A stretch of 42,910 nucleotides of DNA from the NCBI RefSeq assembly GCF_001544135.1, contig NZ_BCPV01000007.1:1-42910 (forward strand), in the 5' to 3' direction. The notes beneath the pieces were generated by a model. It worked only from the letters and a program-made list of their open reading frames with translations. It did not search any database and had not been told where the DNA came from. Positions 26,463 through 34,589 of the stretch are shown in pieces. Positions within the stretch are counted from its first letter, which is position 1. Every line of letters begins with the position of its first letter. Origin of the DNA: Geobacillus zalihae NBRC 101842 (lineage in GTDB: Bacteria; Bacillota; Bacilli; Bacillales; Anoxybacillaceae). Position numbers and translations under genes: made by a program.

Positions 26463-28085
26463 TCAATCAGCCCAACGCTGCACATTCCGATGTCTGTACG
26501 AAATCTCGTCCGCATCCATCAAACAGTCGTACGCTTTGATCATCAGCTCAATGGCCAGCCGTTTATCAGGCGCCATGAAATCGGGGCCAAGGAAACTTTC
26601 CAGCTTCTCTATACGGTGATACAACGTTTGCCGGACAATAAACAGCCGCTTCGCTGTCTCTTGTTTCGAGCCGTTGCACTGCAAGTACACCTTGAGCGTT
26701 TCTAGCAGCTTCCCATTGTACTTCCTGTCGTACTCGATAATCGGCCCTAAATATTGACAGGCCGTTTCGCGCAGATTGCTATATTTATCTAGAACCATGA
26801 TCATCCGATACAAATGCAAATCCTCGTAAAATGGACTGACCGTTTGATCCTTCAACCGGTTTCGAATTTTCAGCGCCTCCAGCGCGGCTCGATAGCTTTG
26901 ATTCATGGCAGAAAGAGAGTTGACAAACGTTCCAACGCCTATGGATAAGGAGGGAAGACGCGTCCGTACAAAATCTGACGCCTTAATGGATTCAATTCCA
27001 TCTTCGACCCGCTTTTTCCACGTGGACTCACCCCGCCAATCAAGGGCGATAAACGCCAGCTGCCGGCCTATCTCCACAGAAAACACGAAAAATCCTCGCT
27101 GCTCAAATAGCGAACGACATAAAAGCTTGAAATATGTCAAATCAAAATTTCCTTTTTGATGAGCCCTTTCCACCTTGCAAACCCACACAACTCCCCGACG
27201 GCTGTCAAAAGAGGGATGATGATCCAATAAAAAGGAAGAAATCTCTTGGTCTGAGTATTCCCCTTCAAGCCATCCTTTCAGCCACTCGTTTTCCTCCGTG
27301 CGCCGTTTCTCCTCAGCATAAAGGTTCCGCAATAAGTGTTGCGCCAAAGCAGTCGCAGTGCGATCCAAAATGAGAAGGTCAAACTCATTGACATCGCGGC
27401 CGTCAGGGAGAAGGGCCAGCTCCGCATACTCGGCGCCGAACAAAGAAATCGGCTTGACGACCGCATCTACGGGCCATCCGCTGTTCCCCGAACAGATGCT
27501 GGCCTCGCGTTTCTGCCTCGGCCGACATGGAATGTACTCCACATCCCCGCCCTGCATTTTAAAAGCCACGTGATGGCCTAAACAATCATGCAAACACGTT
27601 AAAATCTCCCGATGGTCATGAACGGTCAACAGCTTTTTGTTTAACTCTTGGGAATACGATTCAAGCTGGGAAATCATTTGATACTGTTGGTTGATCAAAT
27701 GCGTATGGATGTCATGGGTGATTTCAACGAACGGGACTTCTTCAAGGAAAAAGACGATCGGGAAATCGTGCTGATCCGCCAGTTTTAACGCTTCATCAGG
27801 GATGGAAGAAGCATATGTTCCTAGTTCGATGCACAACCCGGAGGCATCGCATTCGATCAGTTGCCGAAGCAGCGATAAAAACAACGAAGCATCTTCCCGC
27901 CATCCGACTCCAGTGGATAAAATCAACTCTTTGCCCCGTAACAAATTGCTGATTTTCGTCACCTCGACGACATGCACCCACTTGACGATTCTGGACAACC
28001 CGCCTTTTCCAGCGGCAACAACGGCTCTTTCAAAATATTTTCTCCTTAAAACGTCAGCGACCGTAAGAGGAAAGCTGCATTCCAT
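26463..28085 (-). CDS. PucR-family transcriptional regulator
   Basis: A 540-residue regulator with the PucR layout. The N-terminal PucR domain (about 5-130) includes VADVLRRKYFERAVVAAGKGG, VHVVEVTKISNLLRGKELILSTG and FPIVFFLEEVPFVEIT. A poorly conserved middle domain follows, and the C-terminal helix-turn-helix (about 460-525) reads LLETLKVYLQCNGSKQETAKRLFIVRQTLYHRIEKLE. PucR of B. subtilis controls purine catabolism, but many family members control amine or amino-acid use. Located between the aminotransferase (same strand, downstream) and gabP (divergent), it is the likely regulator of both. The start at 28085 follows GGGGGAGAGGCAAGA. Confidence 0.92.
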   Translation of the reverse strand: MECSFPLTVADVLRRKYFERAVVAAGKGGLSRIVKWVHVVEVTKISNLLRGKELILSTGVGWREDASLFLSLLRQLIECDASGLCIELGTYASSIPDEALKLADQHDFPIVFFLEEVPFVEITHDIHTHLINQQYQMISQLESYSQELNKKLLTVHDHREILTCLHDCLGHHVAFKMQGGDVEYIPCRPRQKREASICSGNSGWPVDAVVKPISLFGAEYAELALLPDGRDVNEFDLLILDRTATALAQHLLRNLYAEEKRRTEENEWLKGWLEGEYSDQEISSFLLDHHPSFDSRRGVVWVCKVERAHQKGNFDLTYFKLLCRSLFEQRGFFVFSVEIGRQLAFIALDWRGESTWKKRVEDGIESIKASDFVRTRLPSLSIGVGTFVNSLSAMNQSYRAALEALKIRNRLKDQTVSPFYEDLHLYRMIMVLDKYSNLRETACQYLGPIIEYDRKYNGKLLETLKVYLQCNGSKQETAKRLFIVRQTLYHRIEKLESFLGPDFMAPDKRLAIELMIKAYDCLMDADEISYRHRNVQRWAD

Positions 28086-28181
28086 TCTTGCCTCTCCCCC
28101 TTTTGCTTTGTCTTTATTATCACAAATATTCGAAACTTTATAACTAAACTCCTTCTATAGCCGAGACGCCTATTGACAAAT

Positions 28182-28223
28182 CGTCCAATGAAACTCCATT
28201 TTTAGTTGGCATTTTGTCTAATG
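28182..28223 (+). promoter_or_regulatory. direct-repeat element upstream of gabP
   Basis: CGTCCAATG (28182-28190) and TGTCTAATG (28215-28223) match at 7 of 9 positions and are spaced 33 nt apart start to start, about three helical turns, so they would face the same side of the DNA. The second copy is identical to the 9-mer upstream of the aminotransferase gene. It lies in the shared 228-nt region between gabP and the PucR-type gene. Confidence 0.35.
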
Positions 28224-28313
28224 TGTAGAGTGAATTTTTCCATATACACTAAAAACAATCGCGTAGTGAGATTATTTGAAAAATTTAAACTCTTTTTGAG
28301 AGGGGGAATAGGG

Positions 28314-29705
28314 ATGAATGATTCCGGTCTGCAAAAAGGATTGAAAGAGCGCCATATGGCTATGATTGCCATCGCTGGGGTCATCGGCGCCGGATTGTTT
28401 GTCGGAAGTGGAGCTGTTATCCATTCGACAGGACCGGGAGCTGTGTTTTCCTATGCCTTAGCGGGTGCTTTAGTCGTTCTCGTGATGCGGATGCTCGGGG
28501 AGATGGCCGCGGCTCGTCCGACAAGTGGTTCATTTGCTGCTTACGCCCATGAAGCAATCGGTCCTTGGGCAGGATTTACGGTCGGATGGCTTTACTGGTT
28601 TTTCTGGGTGATCGTCATCGCCATTGAAGCGAACGCAGGAGCCGCCATCATCCAATATTGGTTTCCTTCCATTCCGTTATGGCTCCTAAGCCTTATCCTG
28701 ACTATATTGATGACACTCACCAATATTTGGTCGGTTAAATCGTACGGGGAGTTTGAATACTGGTTCGCGTTCATCAAAGTAGCAAGCATTGTCCTTTTTC
28801 TTATTCTTGGTTTGGCCTTCATTTTCGGCCTTGCACCGGGCAGCGATCCGGTCGGCTTAAAAAATTTGACTGGTCACGGCGGATTGATGCCGCATGGCAT
28901 CGGTTCCATCCTTGTTGGCATTGTCATCGTTATTTTCTCCTTCTTCGGAACGGAAATCGTCACGATCGCCGCCGGAGAATCAGCCGAACCGCAAGAAGCA
29001 GTATCCAAGGCAACTAAGTCGGTCACATGGCGGATTTTAGTGTTTTACATCGGCTCCATCGCCGTTGTCGTCACATTGCTCCCTTGGAACTCAGCGAGCG
29101 TGTTGAAGAGTCCGTTTGTCGCCGTGCTCGAACACGTCGGCGTCCCTGCGGCCGCCCAAATCATGAACTTTATCGTATTGACCGCCGTGTTGTCCTGCCT
29201 CAATTCCGGACTGTACACAACGTCGCGCATGCTTTACTCTCTCGCAGAGAAAGGAGAAGCGCCAAAGTCATTTTTGCGGCTGAGCAAAAACGGTGTTCCA
29301 GTGCGGGCGGTCATCGCTAGCACGTTGTTTGCGTACATCGCCGTCATCATGAACTACATCTCGCCGGACAAAGTGTTTCTGTTTCTCGTCAACTCTTCCG
29401 GCGCGATCGCGCTGCTCGTCTATTTAGCCATCGCCGTCTCGCAGCTCCGCCTGCGGAAAAAACTCGAACGCGAAAACAGCGATTCGTTAAAAATTAAAAT
29501 GTGGCTGTTTCCCCACTTGACCTATTTTACGATTCTCATATTGCTCGTGATCCTCGCCTCAATGCTGTTTATCGATTCGATGGTGTCTCAGTTGCTGCTG
29601 ACGTTGCTCATCACCGCCGTCGTCATCGTTTGCTACTTCGCCTTTGCAAGGCGCCGTCTCGACCCAACCTATGAGCCGGCGGCATCCACAATAGCGAAAG
29701 ATTGA
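28314..29705 (+). CDS. gabP: GABA permease (APC superfamily)
   Basis: A 463-residue APC-superfamily permease with twelve predicted membrane segments. It resembles B. subtilis GabP closely along its whole length as far as I can recall: SIAGVIGAGLFVGSG-like start (IAGVIGAGLFVGSGAVIHSTGPGA), VGWLYWFFWVIVIAIEA, FGTEIVTIAAGES, and the long stretch IMNFIVLTAVLSCLNSGLYTTSRMLYSLAE. GabP imports gamma-aminobutyrate with protons, and beta-alanine can be a substrate of relatives. The ATG at 28314 follows AGAGGGGGAATAGGG; the longer frame to 28206 covers the promoter region and is rejected. Divergent from the PucR-type regulator, it completes an uptake, transamination and regulation module. Confidence 0.92.
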   Translation: MNDSGLQKGLKERHMAMIAIAGVIGAGLFVGSGAVIHSTGPGAVFSYALAGALVVLVMRMLGEMAAARPTSGSFAAYAHEAIGPWAGFTVGWLYWFFWVIVIAIEANAGAAIIQYWFPSIPLWLLSLILTILMTLTNIWSVKSYGEFEYWFAFIKVASIVLFLILGLAFIFGLAPGSDPVGLKNLTGHGGLMPHGIGSILVGIVIVIFSFFGTEIVTIAAGESAEPQEAVSKATKSVTWRILVFYIGSIAVVVTLLPWNSASVLKSPFVAVLEHVGVPAAAQIMNFIVLTAVLSCLNSGLYTTSRMLYSLAEKGEAPKSFLRLSKNGVPVRAVIASTLFAYIAVIMNYISPDKVFLFLVNSSGAIALLVYLAIAVSQLRLRKKLERENSDSLKIKMWLFPHLTYFTILILLVILASMLFIDSMVSQLLLTLLITAVVIVCYFAFARRRLDPTYEPAASTIAKD

Positions 29706-29719
29706 TTTTCACCACATGA

Positions 29720-29750
29720 ACAGGCGTCCATCGGCACGGGCGTCTGTTTT
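29720..29750 (+). terminator. rho-independent terminator of gabP
   Basis: ACAGGCGTCC (29720-29729) pairs with GGGCGTCTGT (29738-29747), a 10-bp stem with two G-T pairs and an 8-nt loop, followed by TTTTG-rich sequence. Confidence 0.75.
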
Positions 29751-29752
29751 GT

Positions 29753-29785
29753 CTGTTCCGCCCCGCCCAAACGGCGGCGGAACAG
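29753..29785. repeat. perfect 10-bp inverted repeat after gabP
   Basis: CTGTTCCGCC and GGCGGAACAG flank a 13-nt centre. The right arm is followed by AAAAA on the plus strand, so it is not a standard terminator in that direction. It may be a second stem backing up the gabP terminator or an unrelated structure. Confidence 0.5.
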
Positions 29786-29888
29786 AAAAATGACAACTTT
29801 CCAAACTTCCGTCGCCGCCTATTACCTTTGCCGTCATTTCGTTGTATACTGACATTGAGAATAATTTCACAAATCAGGAGGCCTAAAC

Positions 29889-30200
29889 ATGATCGTCCAC
29901 GAACTGACGGACATCGAACATCTATTCACTGAACAATTGCGGGAAGGCTACTACGTGATTCGTGAAACATACCAAAACGTACTCGTTGAGCCGGAAGACG
30001 GCGACACCGTCCGGCAAGTGGACGCCGGAACGGAAGAAGTCGTCACCATCGTATTTGATCCCGGCGACGAATACTCCCTCATTTGCCTTGACACCTACAC
30101 GTTCGCCGACGGCATCCCGTCTTTAGCGGAGCTCAAAGAAACGATTGCCGCGGAGTACGACGTCTTTGTCGACCACCGCTGGGCCGCGCCGTCATTGTAA
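29889..30200 (+). CDS. hypothetical acidic protein, 103 aa
   Basis: A 103-residue, strongly acidic soluble protein (many Asp and Glu, few Lys). It alternates strands and turns: GYYVIRETYQNVLVEPEDGDTVRQVD, EEVVTIVFDPGDEYSLICLDTYTF, and ends DHRWAAPSL. The start at 29889 has a strong AGGAGG site 7 nt upstream, and codon usage looks like that of its housekeeping neighbours, so it is very likely a real gene. I do not recognise a family. It stands alone, convergent with the type III methyltransferase gene. Confidence 0.7.
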   Translation: MIVHELTDIEHLFTEQLREGYYVIRETYQNVLVEPEDGDTVRQVDAGTEEVVTIVFDPGDEYSLICLDTYTFADGIPSLAELKETIAAEYDVFVDHRWAAPSL

Positions 30201-30283
30201 AAAGCGCCTGAAACGACGGACATCAGGGACTCGGACATAGACGCAACGCCTGTTTTACCAAAGCGCTTTTCATCAGCCGAATC

Positions 30284-30319
30284 GAAAAGCAGCCCGTCCA
30301 CCTAGCGAGCGGGCTGCTT
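30284..30319 (-). terminator. terminator overlapping the end of the mod gene
   Basis: Minus strand AAGCAGCCCG/CGGGCTGCTT, a 10-bp perfect stem whose 13-nt loop contains the mod stop codon (TAG), followed by TTCGATT. The first arm encodes the last residues of Mod (KQPAR region). Confidence 0.75.
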
Positions 30320-31738
30320 CGATTTCTTCTCGAACCGAAACACGCGGAAGCCAATATCAAGCTCCGTCTTCCCCGTTTCATAAACGATTTTCTCCCCCGC
30401 GCGGCGAATGCGCTCGCGGCCGATGTCGCAAATCGTCCGAAACCCCACCCGATACGCCTCGGACGTTTCCGCAAGCCGTTCGGGAAGCTGCACCATTATA
30501 AACGACCGCCGGCCGCCGTCTTCTGCGTTTTGCTGCATGACGGCATGGGCCGTTGTCGCCGAGCCGGAAAAAAAGTCGAGGATGATGTCATTGTCCTTCG
30601 TTGTCAACGCCACCATGCGCTGAATGAGCTTCACCGGCTTCGGGTAATCCATCACCGCCAGCCCGTCGAACAGCTCCTTCAGCTCCTTTTTCGCCTCCTG
30701 CGAATGGGACACCTCGTCATGCGTCCAAATCGTAAGCGGCGTCACCGTCGACTTCACTTCGCTTAAAAACCGCTTCAGGCGCGGCACCCCGTTTCCGTCT
30801 TTGCCAAACCAAATGCGGTTGTCTTCCACCAGTTCGGTGAAGCGCTCCTTCGTCACCCGCCAGCAATACCCGTTCGGCGGGGAGACGACCCGGCCGCTTG
30901 GCGTCACAATCTCATAAATCTTTTCCGGAATCGGCGGACCGACCGACAAATCACCTGACGTCCACGGCCCCCGCGGGTCATTGTCTGGGTTGGCATACCG
31001 CCCGTCCGCTTCCGGATGGCGCGGCAAGCCGTACCAAGCTAAACGGTCGATATTTTTCGCGTAACAGAGGATGAAGTCATGGTTGCGCGAGGCAAACTTG
31101 TTCATATTCACAGGCGAAAACGCCCGCTGCCAAATGAACGTGGCGACAAAATTCCGCTCGCCAAACAGTTCATCGCACATCTTTTTCAAATTCGCCTGTT
31201 CTGTATCATCAATGGAAATAAACATCGCCCCTGTCTCCGCCAACAGCTCTCGCGCCACCCAAAGGCGCGGGTACATCATGTTAAGCCAGCCGACATGGCC
31301 GCGCGCTTCTTCCTGGATTCCGCTAGGAACAACGGCTTTCCCCTTGCGCCAATTGTCTTTGTACGTGAGCACTTTTCCGGTATTGTACGGCGGGTCGATG
31401 TAAATCATTTGAATGGTTCCTGCATGCGTTGCTCGCAACAGCTTTAACGCCTCTAAGTTATCCCCTTCAATATACCAATTGTTCGTCGTCTCCCACTGTT
31501 TGCTCGCTGCCTGATCCGGCCGCAATACTCCGGACGCAGGCAGCTCAGCGAGCCGCCTCGCCTCCGCCTTCCCTGGCCATGTGAACTCATACGATTCTTC
31601 CCGGCCCCCACAGCCGAGTTCCTTCCGCAACCGATCCCAATCGATGTCCCCGTCCACCACCGCTTCCGGAAAGAGCTTCTTTACCGCTTCAAGCCTTGCA
31701 TCCGCTACCTGTTTCCTTCTCCCACCGACGTTTGCCAT
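30302..31738 (-). CDS. mod: type III restriction-modification DNA methyltransferase (Mod), short orphan
   Basis: A 478-residue beta-class N6-adenine (type III Mod-like) methyltransferase. Motif IV is MIYIDPPYNTG (112-121), preceded by the WYIEGDNLEALKLL element. The presumed target-recognition region lies between. Motif I is ILDFFSGSATTAHAVMQ near residue 400. Type III Mod proteins are usually about 600 residues or more; this one ends soon after LDIGFRVFRFEKK, and the last codons form one arm of a terminator, so the C-terminus may be truncated. No Res helicase-nuclease lies next to it, so it cannot form a normal type III restriction system. The ATG at 31738 follows GGGAGGGCGTGCC, and a frame opening at 31846 is not needed. 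The gene lies 227 nt downstream of zorD. Confidence 0.88.
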   Translation of the reverse strand: MANVGGRRKQVADARLEAVKKLFPEAVVDGDIDWDRLRKELGCGGREESYEFTWPGKAEARRLAELPASGVLRPDQAASKQWETTNNWYIEGDNLEALKLLRATHAGTIQMIYIDPPYNTGKVLTYKDNWRKGKAVVPSGIQEEARGHVGWLNMMYPRLWVARELLAETGAMFISIDDTEQANLKKMCDELFGERNFVATFIWQRAFSPVNMNKFASRNHDFILCYAKNIDRLAWYGLPRHPEADGRYANPDNDPRGPWTSGDLSVGPPIPEKIYEIVTPSGRVVSPPNGYCWRVTKERFTELVEDNRIWFGKDGNGVPRLKRFLSEVKSTVTPLTIWTHDEVSHSQEAKKELKELFDGLAVMDYPKPVKLIQRMVALTTKDNDIILDFFSGSATTAHAVMQQNAEDGGRRSFIMVQLPERLAETSEAYRVGFRTICDIGRERIRRAGEKIVYETGKTELDIGFRVFRFEKKSKQPAR

Positions 31739-31855
31739 GGCACGCCCTCCCTCCCCCTCCGCCATCTTGTCCGCAACGTTTTTTGTCCACGAAAAAGAGA
31801 TCGTATTTCCAATATTTCGCCATGGCAAACCGTTTTCCTGCCACAACTCTTAGCT

Positions 31856-31891
31856 AAAAAATATCCCCGCCTCCTGCAAACGGAAGCGGAG
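31856..31891 (-). terminator. terminator after zorD
   Basis: Minus strand CCGCTTCC/GGAGGCGG forms a stem (one mismatch or bulge) with a 7-nt loop, followed by GGATATTTTTT. It is about 75 nt after the zorD stop codon and closes the Zorya operon. A second, unfollowed 12-bp palindrome at 31914-31938 lies between the two. Confidence 0.65.
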
Positions 31892-31964
31892 CGTAGAACG
31901 TTTCATACGGAGCGATTCCCTTGTCAGACAAGAGAATCCGCCGATCGGACACGAAAACGGCTCT

Positions 31965-34589
31965 TTACACAAGCTGTCTTCGCCCCACCGCCTTCTCAGC
32001 GACCGCTTGCTGGATCTCGCTCATATTAAACGGAATAATGACATTTTCGGCTAAATGGCGCTTGCTTTCAAGCAATTCATGCATCAATTCCTCTACTGTC
32101 CCCTGCGGAAAGTGGGAACTGTCCCTCGTAATAATATGGTAGACATACACGTCCTTTTGCTGGCCGATGCGATATGCACGGTCAGTTGCTTGATTTTCGA
32201 CCGCTGGATTCCACCATCGTGTGTAATGAATCACATGGTTGGCACTTGTGATCGTCAAGCCGACGCCGGCCGCTTTTGGGGATAAAATCATAATGCCAAA
32301 GCCTTGCATTTCGTTAAAGCGCCGGACAATCAATTGCCGATTTTTCGCATCGCCATCAATCACTGGAACAGAAATGCCGTATGTCTCCATAAAGATTCGT
32401 TTTAAAAGAGAGTGCAGTTTGCGAAATTCAGTAAAGATGAGCACTTTCTCTCCCTTTTGCCGAATCGTTTCAATGATATGCATCGTTTCTTTCAGCTTCG
32501 GCACTTCTTGATAAGAGAGCTGTTCATATTTCGGAATGACCGCACCGGGATGGCCGTACAGTTGACGAAGTCTCGTAATCATATTCAAAATGGCGACCTG
32601 ACCCATCTCTTTTGTGGCCAACATTGACCGGGCAATTTCCTTCTGTATGGGTGAAGCTTCAACATAAATCGGCGGAACAAGGTGTTTTTTAGGCAAACGG
32701 CCATCGAGAATTTGTTGCTTCGTGCGGCGCAAATAGTACGGTTGTAGGGCCACAAGCAACGCATCATAGTCCGACGTTTCTGCATAGCGGAAGCGAAATT
32801 CTTTTAGAGAGCCTAAAGCACCAGGCTGGACAAAGTCCATAATCGCCCAAAGTTCGTCTAAACTATTTTCGACCGGCGTGCCGGTCATCGCTAAACGGAA
32901 ACGTCCTTGCATGGCGCGAATGGCGCGTGAGCGCTGGCTAGTATGAGATTTAATGTTTTGCGCCTCATCACAAATAATCGCTTGAAATTCAATTTTCCCC
33001 AACAGAAGCTGGTCCATTTTGAGCGTGTCATAGCTTGTCAAAACGATATCAAACTGTGAAATGAGCTGCGACGAAGCCAGCCGTCCTCTTCCTTTATGAA
33101 TATATAAACCGTCCAACAAGCTTGGGGCAAACTTTTCGATTTCCGCCACCCAGTTCTCAATCAGGGCTATCGGCAGGACGATCAACGTCGGCTTCAACCG
33201 CCCATTTGCTTTTTGATGCAACAAAAACGCAATGACCTGAATTGTTTTTCCAAGCCCCATATCATCGGCAAGCAGGCCGCCCCTTTCTTGCTCTGCCAAG
33301 TGACAGAGCCACTCAAAGCCTTCGATTTGATGCGGAAAAAGCTCCGCTTGCAGCCCGGATGGAACCGGATAGCGCCGGCATGGTGCCCCTTGGGCGCTGT
33401 CCATCTTGTATTCAAGTTGTTCTTCGTTATCTTTAATATCAAGAATATACCGGCGCTTCAACGCTTCATCGGCGTCTTTCGGCAGCTGCAGCAGCTTCCG
33501 GCGCAATAAAGGATCTAGGTAAATCCATTTGCCGTTGTATTCGACATATTGCTGATCCGGATATTTTTCCATCAGTTCGCGCAATAACGTCTCATCGTAC
33601 GGAACAGTATGCCCGCTCTCCTCATCAAACCATTGCATTCCGGTCCGCTCATGAAAAAAAGGGCGAACCCGTTCAATCGGGATAAGGCCGCGGACACGTT
33701 CTGAAAACTGGTCCAAATCAAATAAATAATCATGCTCAGGCAAGACGGCCGCCGGATTTTCCAAAAACAGCGGCACTTCTTCTCCCGTAATATGCCGTTT
33801 TTGCTGCAAATGCATCATATCAGCATGAACCTGCTCCGTGCTGACGAAACGGCTGCGCCCATGGCCTTTTTTTATGCTGCTGACCCGTTGCAGTCGTTGA
33901 AGATGGCGGGTTTCCTCCTCATTTCGTCCTTTAACGACAAGCTCGATATGGTCATGGCGGTGCACAGCAACGTCTATATCGTACGCATCAACGACGTGAT
34001 ACGTTTCGTTTTGTAAAAAGTGTTCAAGTTCAATTCCTGCTTCGTTGGCCAGCTGTTGGCAAATGCCGATTTTTTCATATCCTGATTCGTACGATCCCAA
34101 AAGCGCTTGTTTCAGCCGATATACGCGTTCCGGGAGCAGCATGAGACGGTCTGGCAGCACATAAATCGCCCCGGCCTGCTTCCCAACCCGATCTAAGTTG
34201 CGCCCGCCTGCATCAAACAGTTGCAAAACTAAGTCCGCTTCATGCGGCAACGAACGAAGTGAGAGCTTTCCGCCCACTTGCTCCTCAACAACGGGAAGCC
34301 CTAAATGTTGGAGCACTTCTTTGGCGCTTTCGTCTTTCAGCAATTCATAATACTCGCTATACGGCAAAGTCGAATCGACAAGAACGCCCGAGTCGTAAAG
34401 CTCCTCCCAAGCGACATACTGCTGAAATCCTTGCACTTTGTAATATTTTTCGATGTCTTCTTTGGCCATAGGCAGCTTCAGTTCGGCGACGGTTTTGCCG
34501 TCATGCAACTGAAACGAAAAATGAATCCCATCCTCATTCGGCGTCAAAACTGCCTTCATCATTTTCCGTTTCTTTTTGAAGAAGAACAT
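31965..34589 (-). CDS. zorD: ZorD, SNF2-family helicase/nuclease of type I Zorya
   Basis: An 874-residue SNF2-type ATPase. The first 400 residues form a non-helicase N-terminal region. The motor has motif I GLLADDMGLGKT (about residue 435), motif II CDEAQNIKSH (DEAQ, about 540), motif III AMTGTPVENSLDELW, and the C-terminal lobe with LIFTEFRK, SPKAAGVGLTITSANHVIHYTRWWNP and motif VI DRAYRIGQQ (about 803). In type I Zorya, ZorD degrades or processes invading DNA after ZorAB activation. The start is uncertain: ATG 34589 has GGGAGG 9 nt upstream and overlaps zorC by 56 nt, while ATG 34559 would overlap by 26 nt with a poorer site. It is somewhat shorter than the E. coli protein. Last gene of the operon. 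Confidence 0.92.
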   Translation of the reverse strand: MFFFKKKRKMMKAVLTPNEDGIHFSFQLHDGKTVAELKLPMAKEDIEKYYKVQGFQQYVAWEELYDSGVLVDSTLPYSEYYELLKDESAKEVLQHLGLPVVEEQVGGKLSLRSLPHEADLVLQLFDAGGRNLDRVGKQAGAIYVLPDRLMLLPERVYRLKQALLGSYESGYEKIGICQQLANEAGIELEHFLQNETYHVVDAYDIDVAVHRHDHIELVVKGRNEEETRHLQRLQRVSSIKKGHGRSRFVSTEQVHADMMHLQQKRHITGEEVPLFLENPAAVLPEHDYLFDLDQFSERVRGLIPIERVRPFFHERTGMQWFDEESGHTVPYDETLLRELMEKYPDQQYVEYNGKWIYLDPLLRRKLLQLPKDADEALKRRYILDIKDNEEQLEYKMDSAQGAPCRRYPVPSGLQAELFPHQIEGFEWLCHLAEQERGGLLADDMGLGKTIQVIAFLLHQKANGRLKPTLIVLPIALIENWVAEIEKFAPSLLDGLYIHKGRGRLASSQLISQFDIVLTSYDTLKMDQLLLGKIEFQAIICDEAQNIKSHTSQRSRAIRAMQGRFRLAMTGTPVENSLDELWAIMDFVQPGALGSLKEFRFRYAETSDYDALLVALQPYYLRRTKQQILDGRLPKKHLVPPIYVEASPIQKEIARSMLATKEMGQVAILNMITRLRQLYGHPGAVIPKYEQLSYQEVPKLKETMHIIETIRQKGEKVLIFTEFRKLHSLLKRIFMETYGISVPVIDGDAKNRQLIVRRFNEMQGFGIMILSPKAAGVGLTITSANHVIHYTRWWNPAVENQATDRAYRIGQQKDVYVYHIITRDSSHFPQGTVEELMHELLESKRHLAENVIIPFNMSEIQQAVAEKAVGRRQLV

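Noticed and set aside
28204-28222. TTGGCA-like sequence as a sigma-54 promoter for gabP
   Set aside because: The second element (GC at the -12 position) is absent at the required spacing, and the PucR-type regulator is not a sigma-54 activator.
30302-34589. SNF2 helicase next to a DNA methyltransferase, as in DISARM
   Set aside because: No drmA, drmB or drmC genes are present, and the helicase follows zorA, zorB and zorC in one overlapping operon, so Zorya explains it better.
31965-34589. Possible Res subunit for the type III Mod
   Set aside because: The helicase is SNF2-type (DDMGLGKT, DEAQ, RAYRIGQ) and lies upstream of mod in the Zorya operon; it lacks the build of a type III Res protein.
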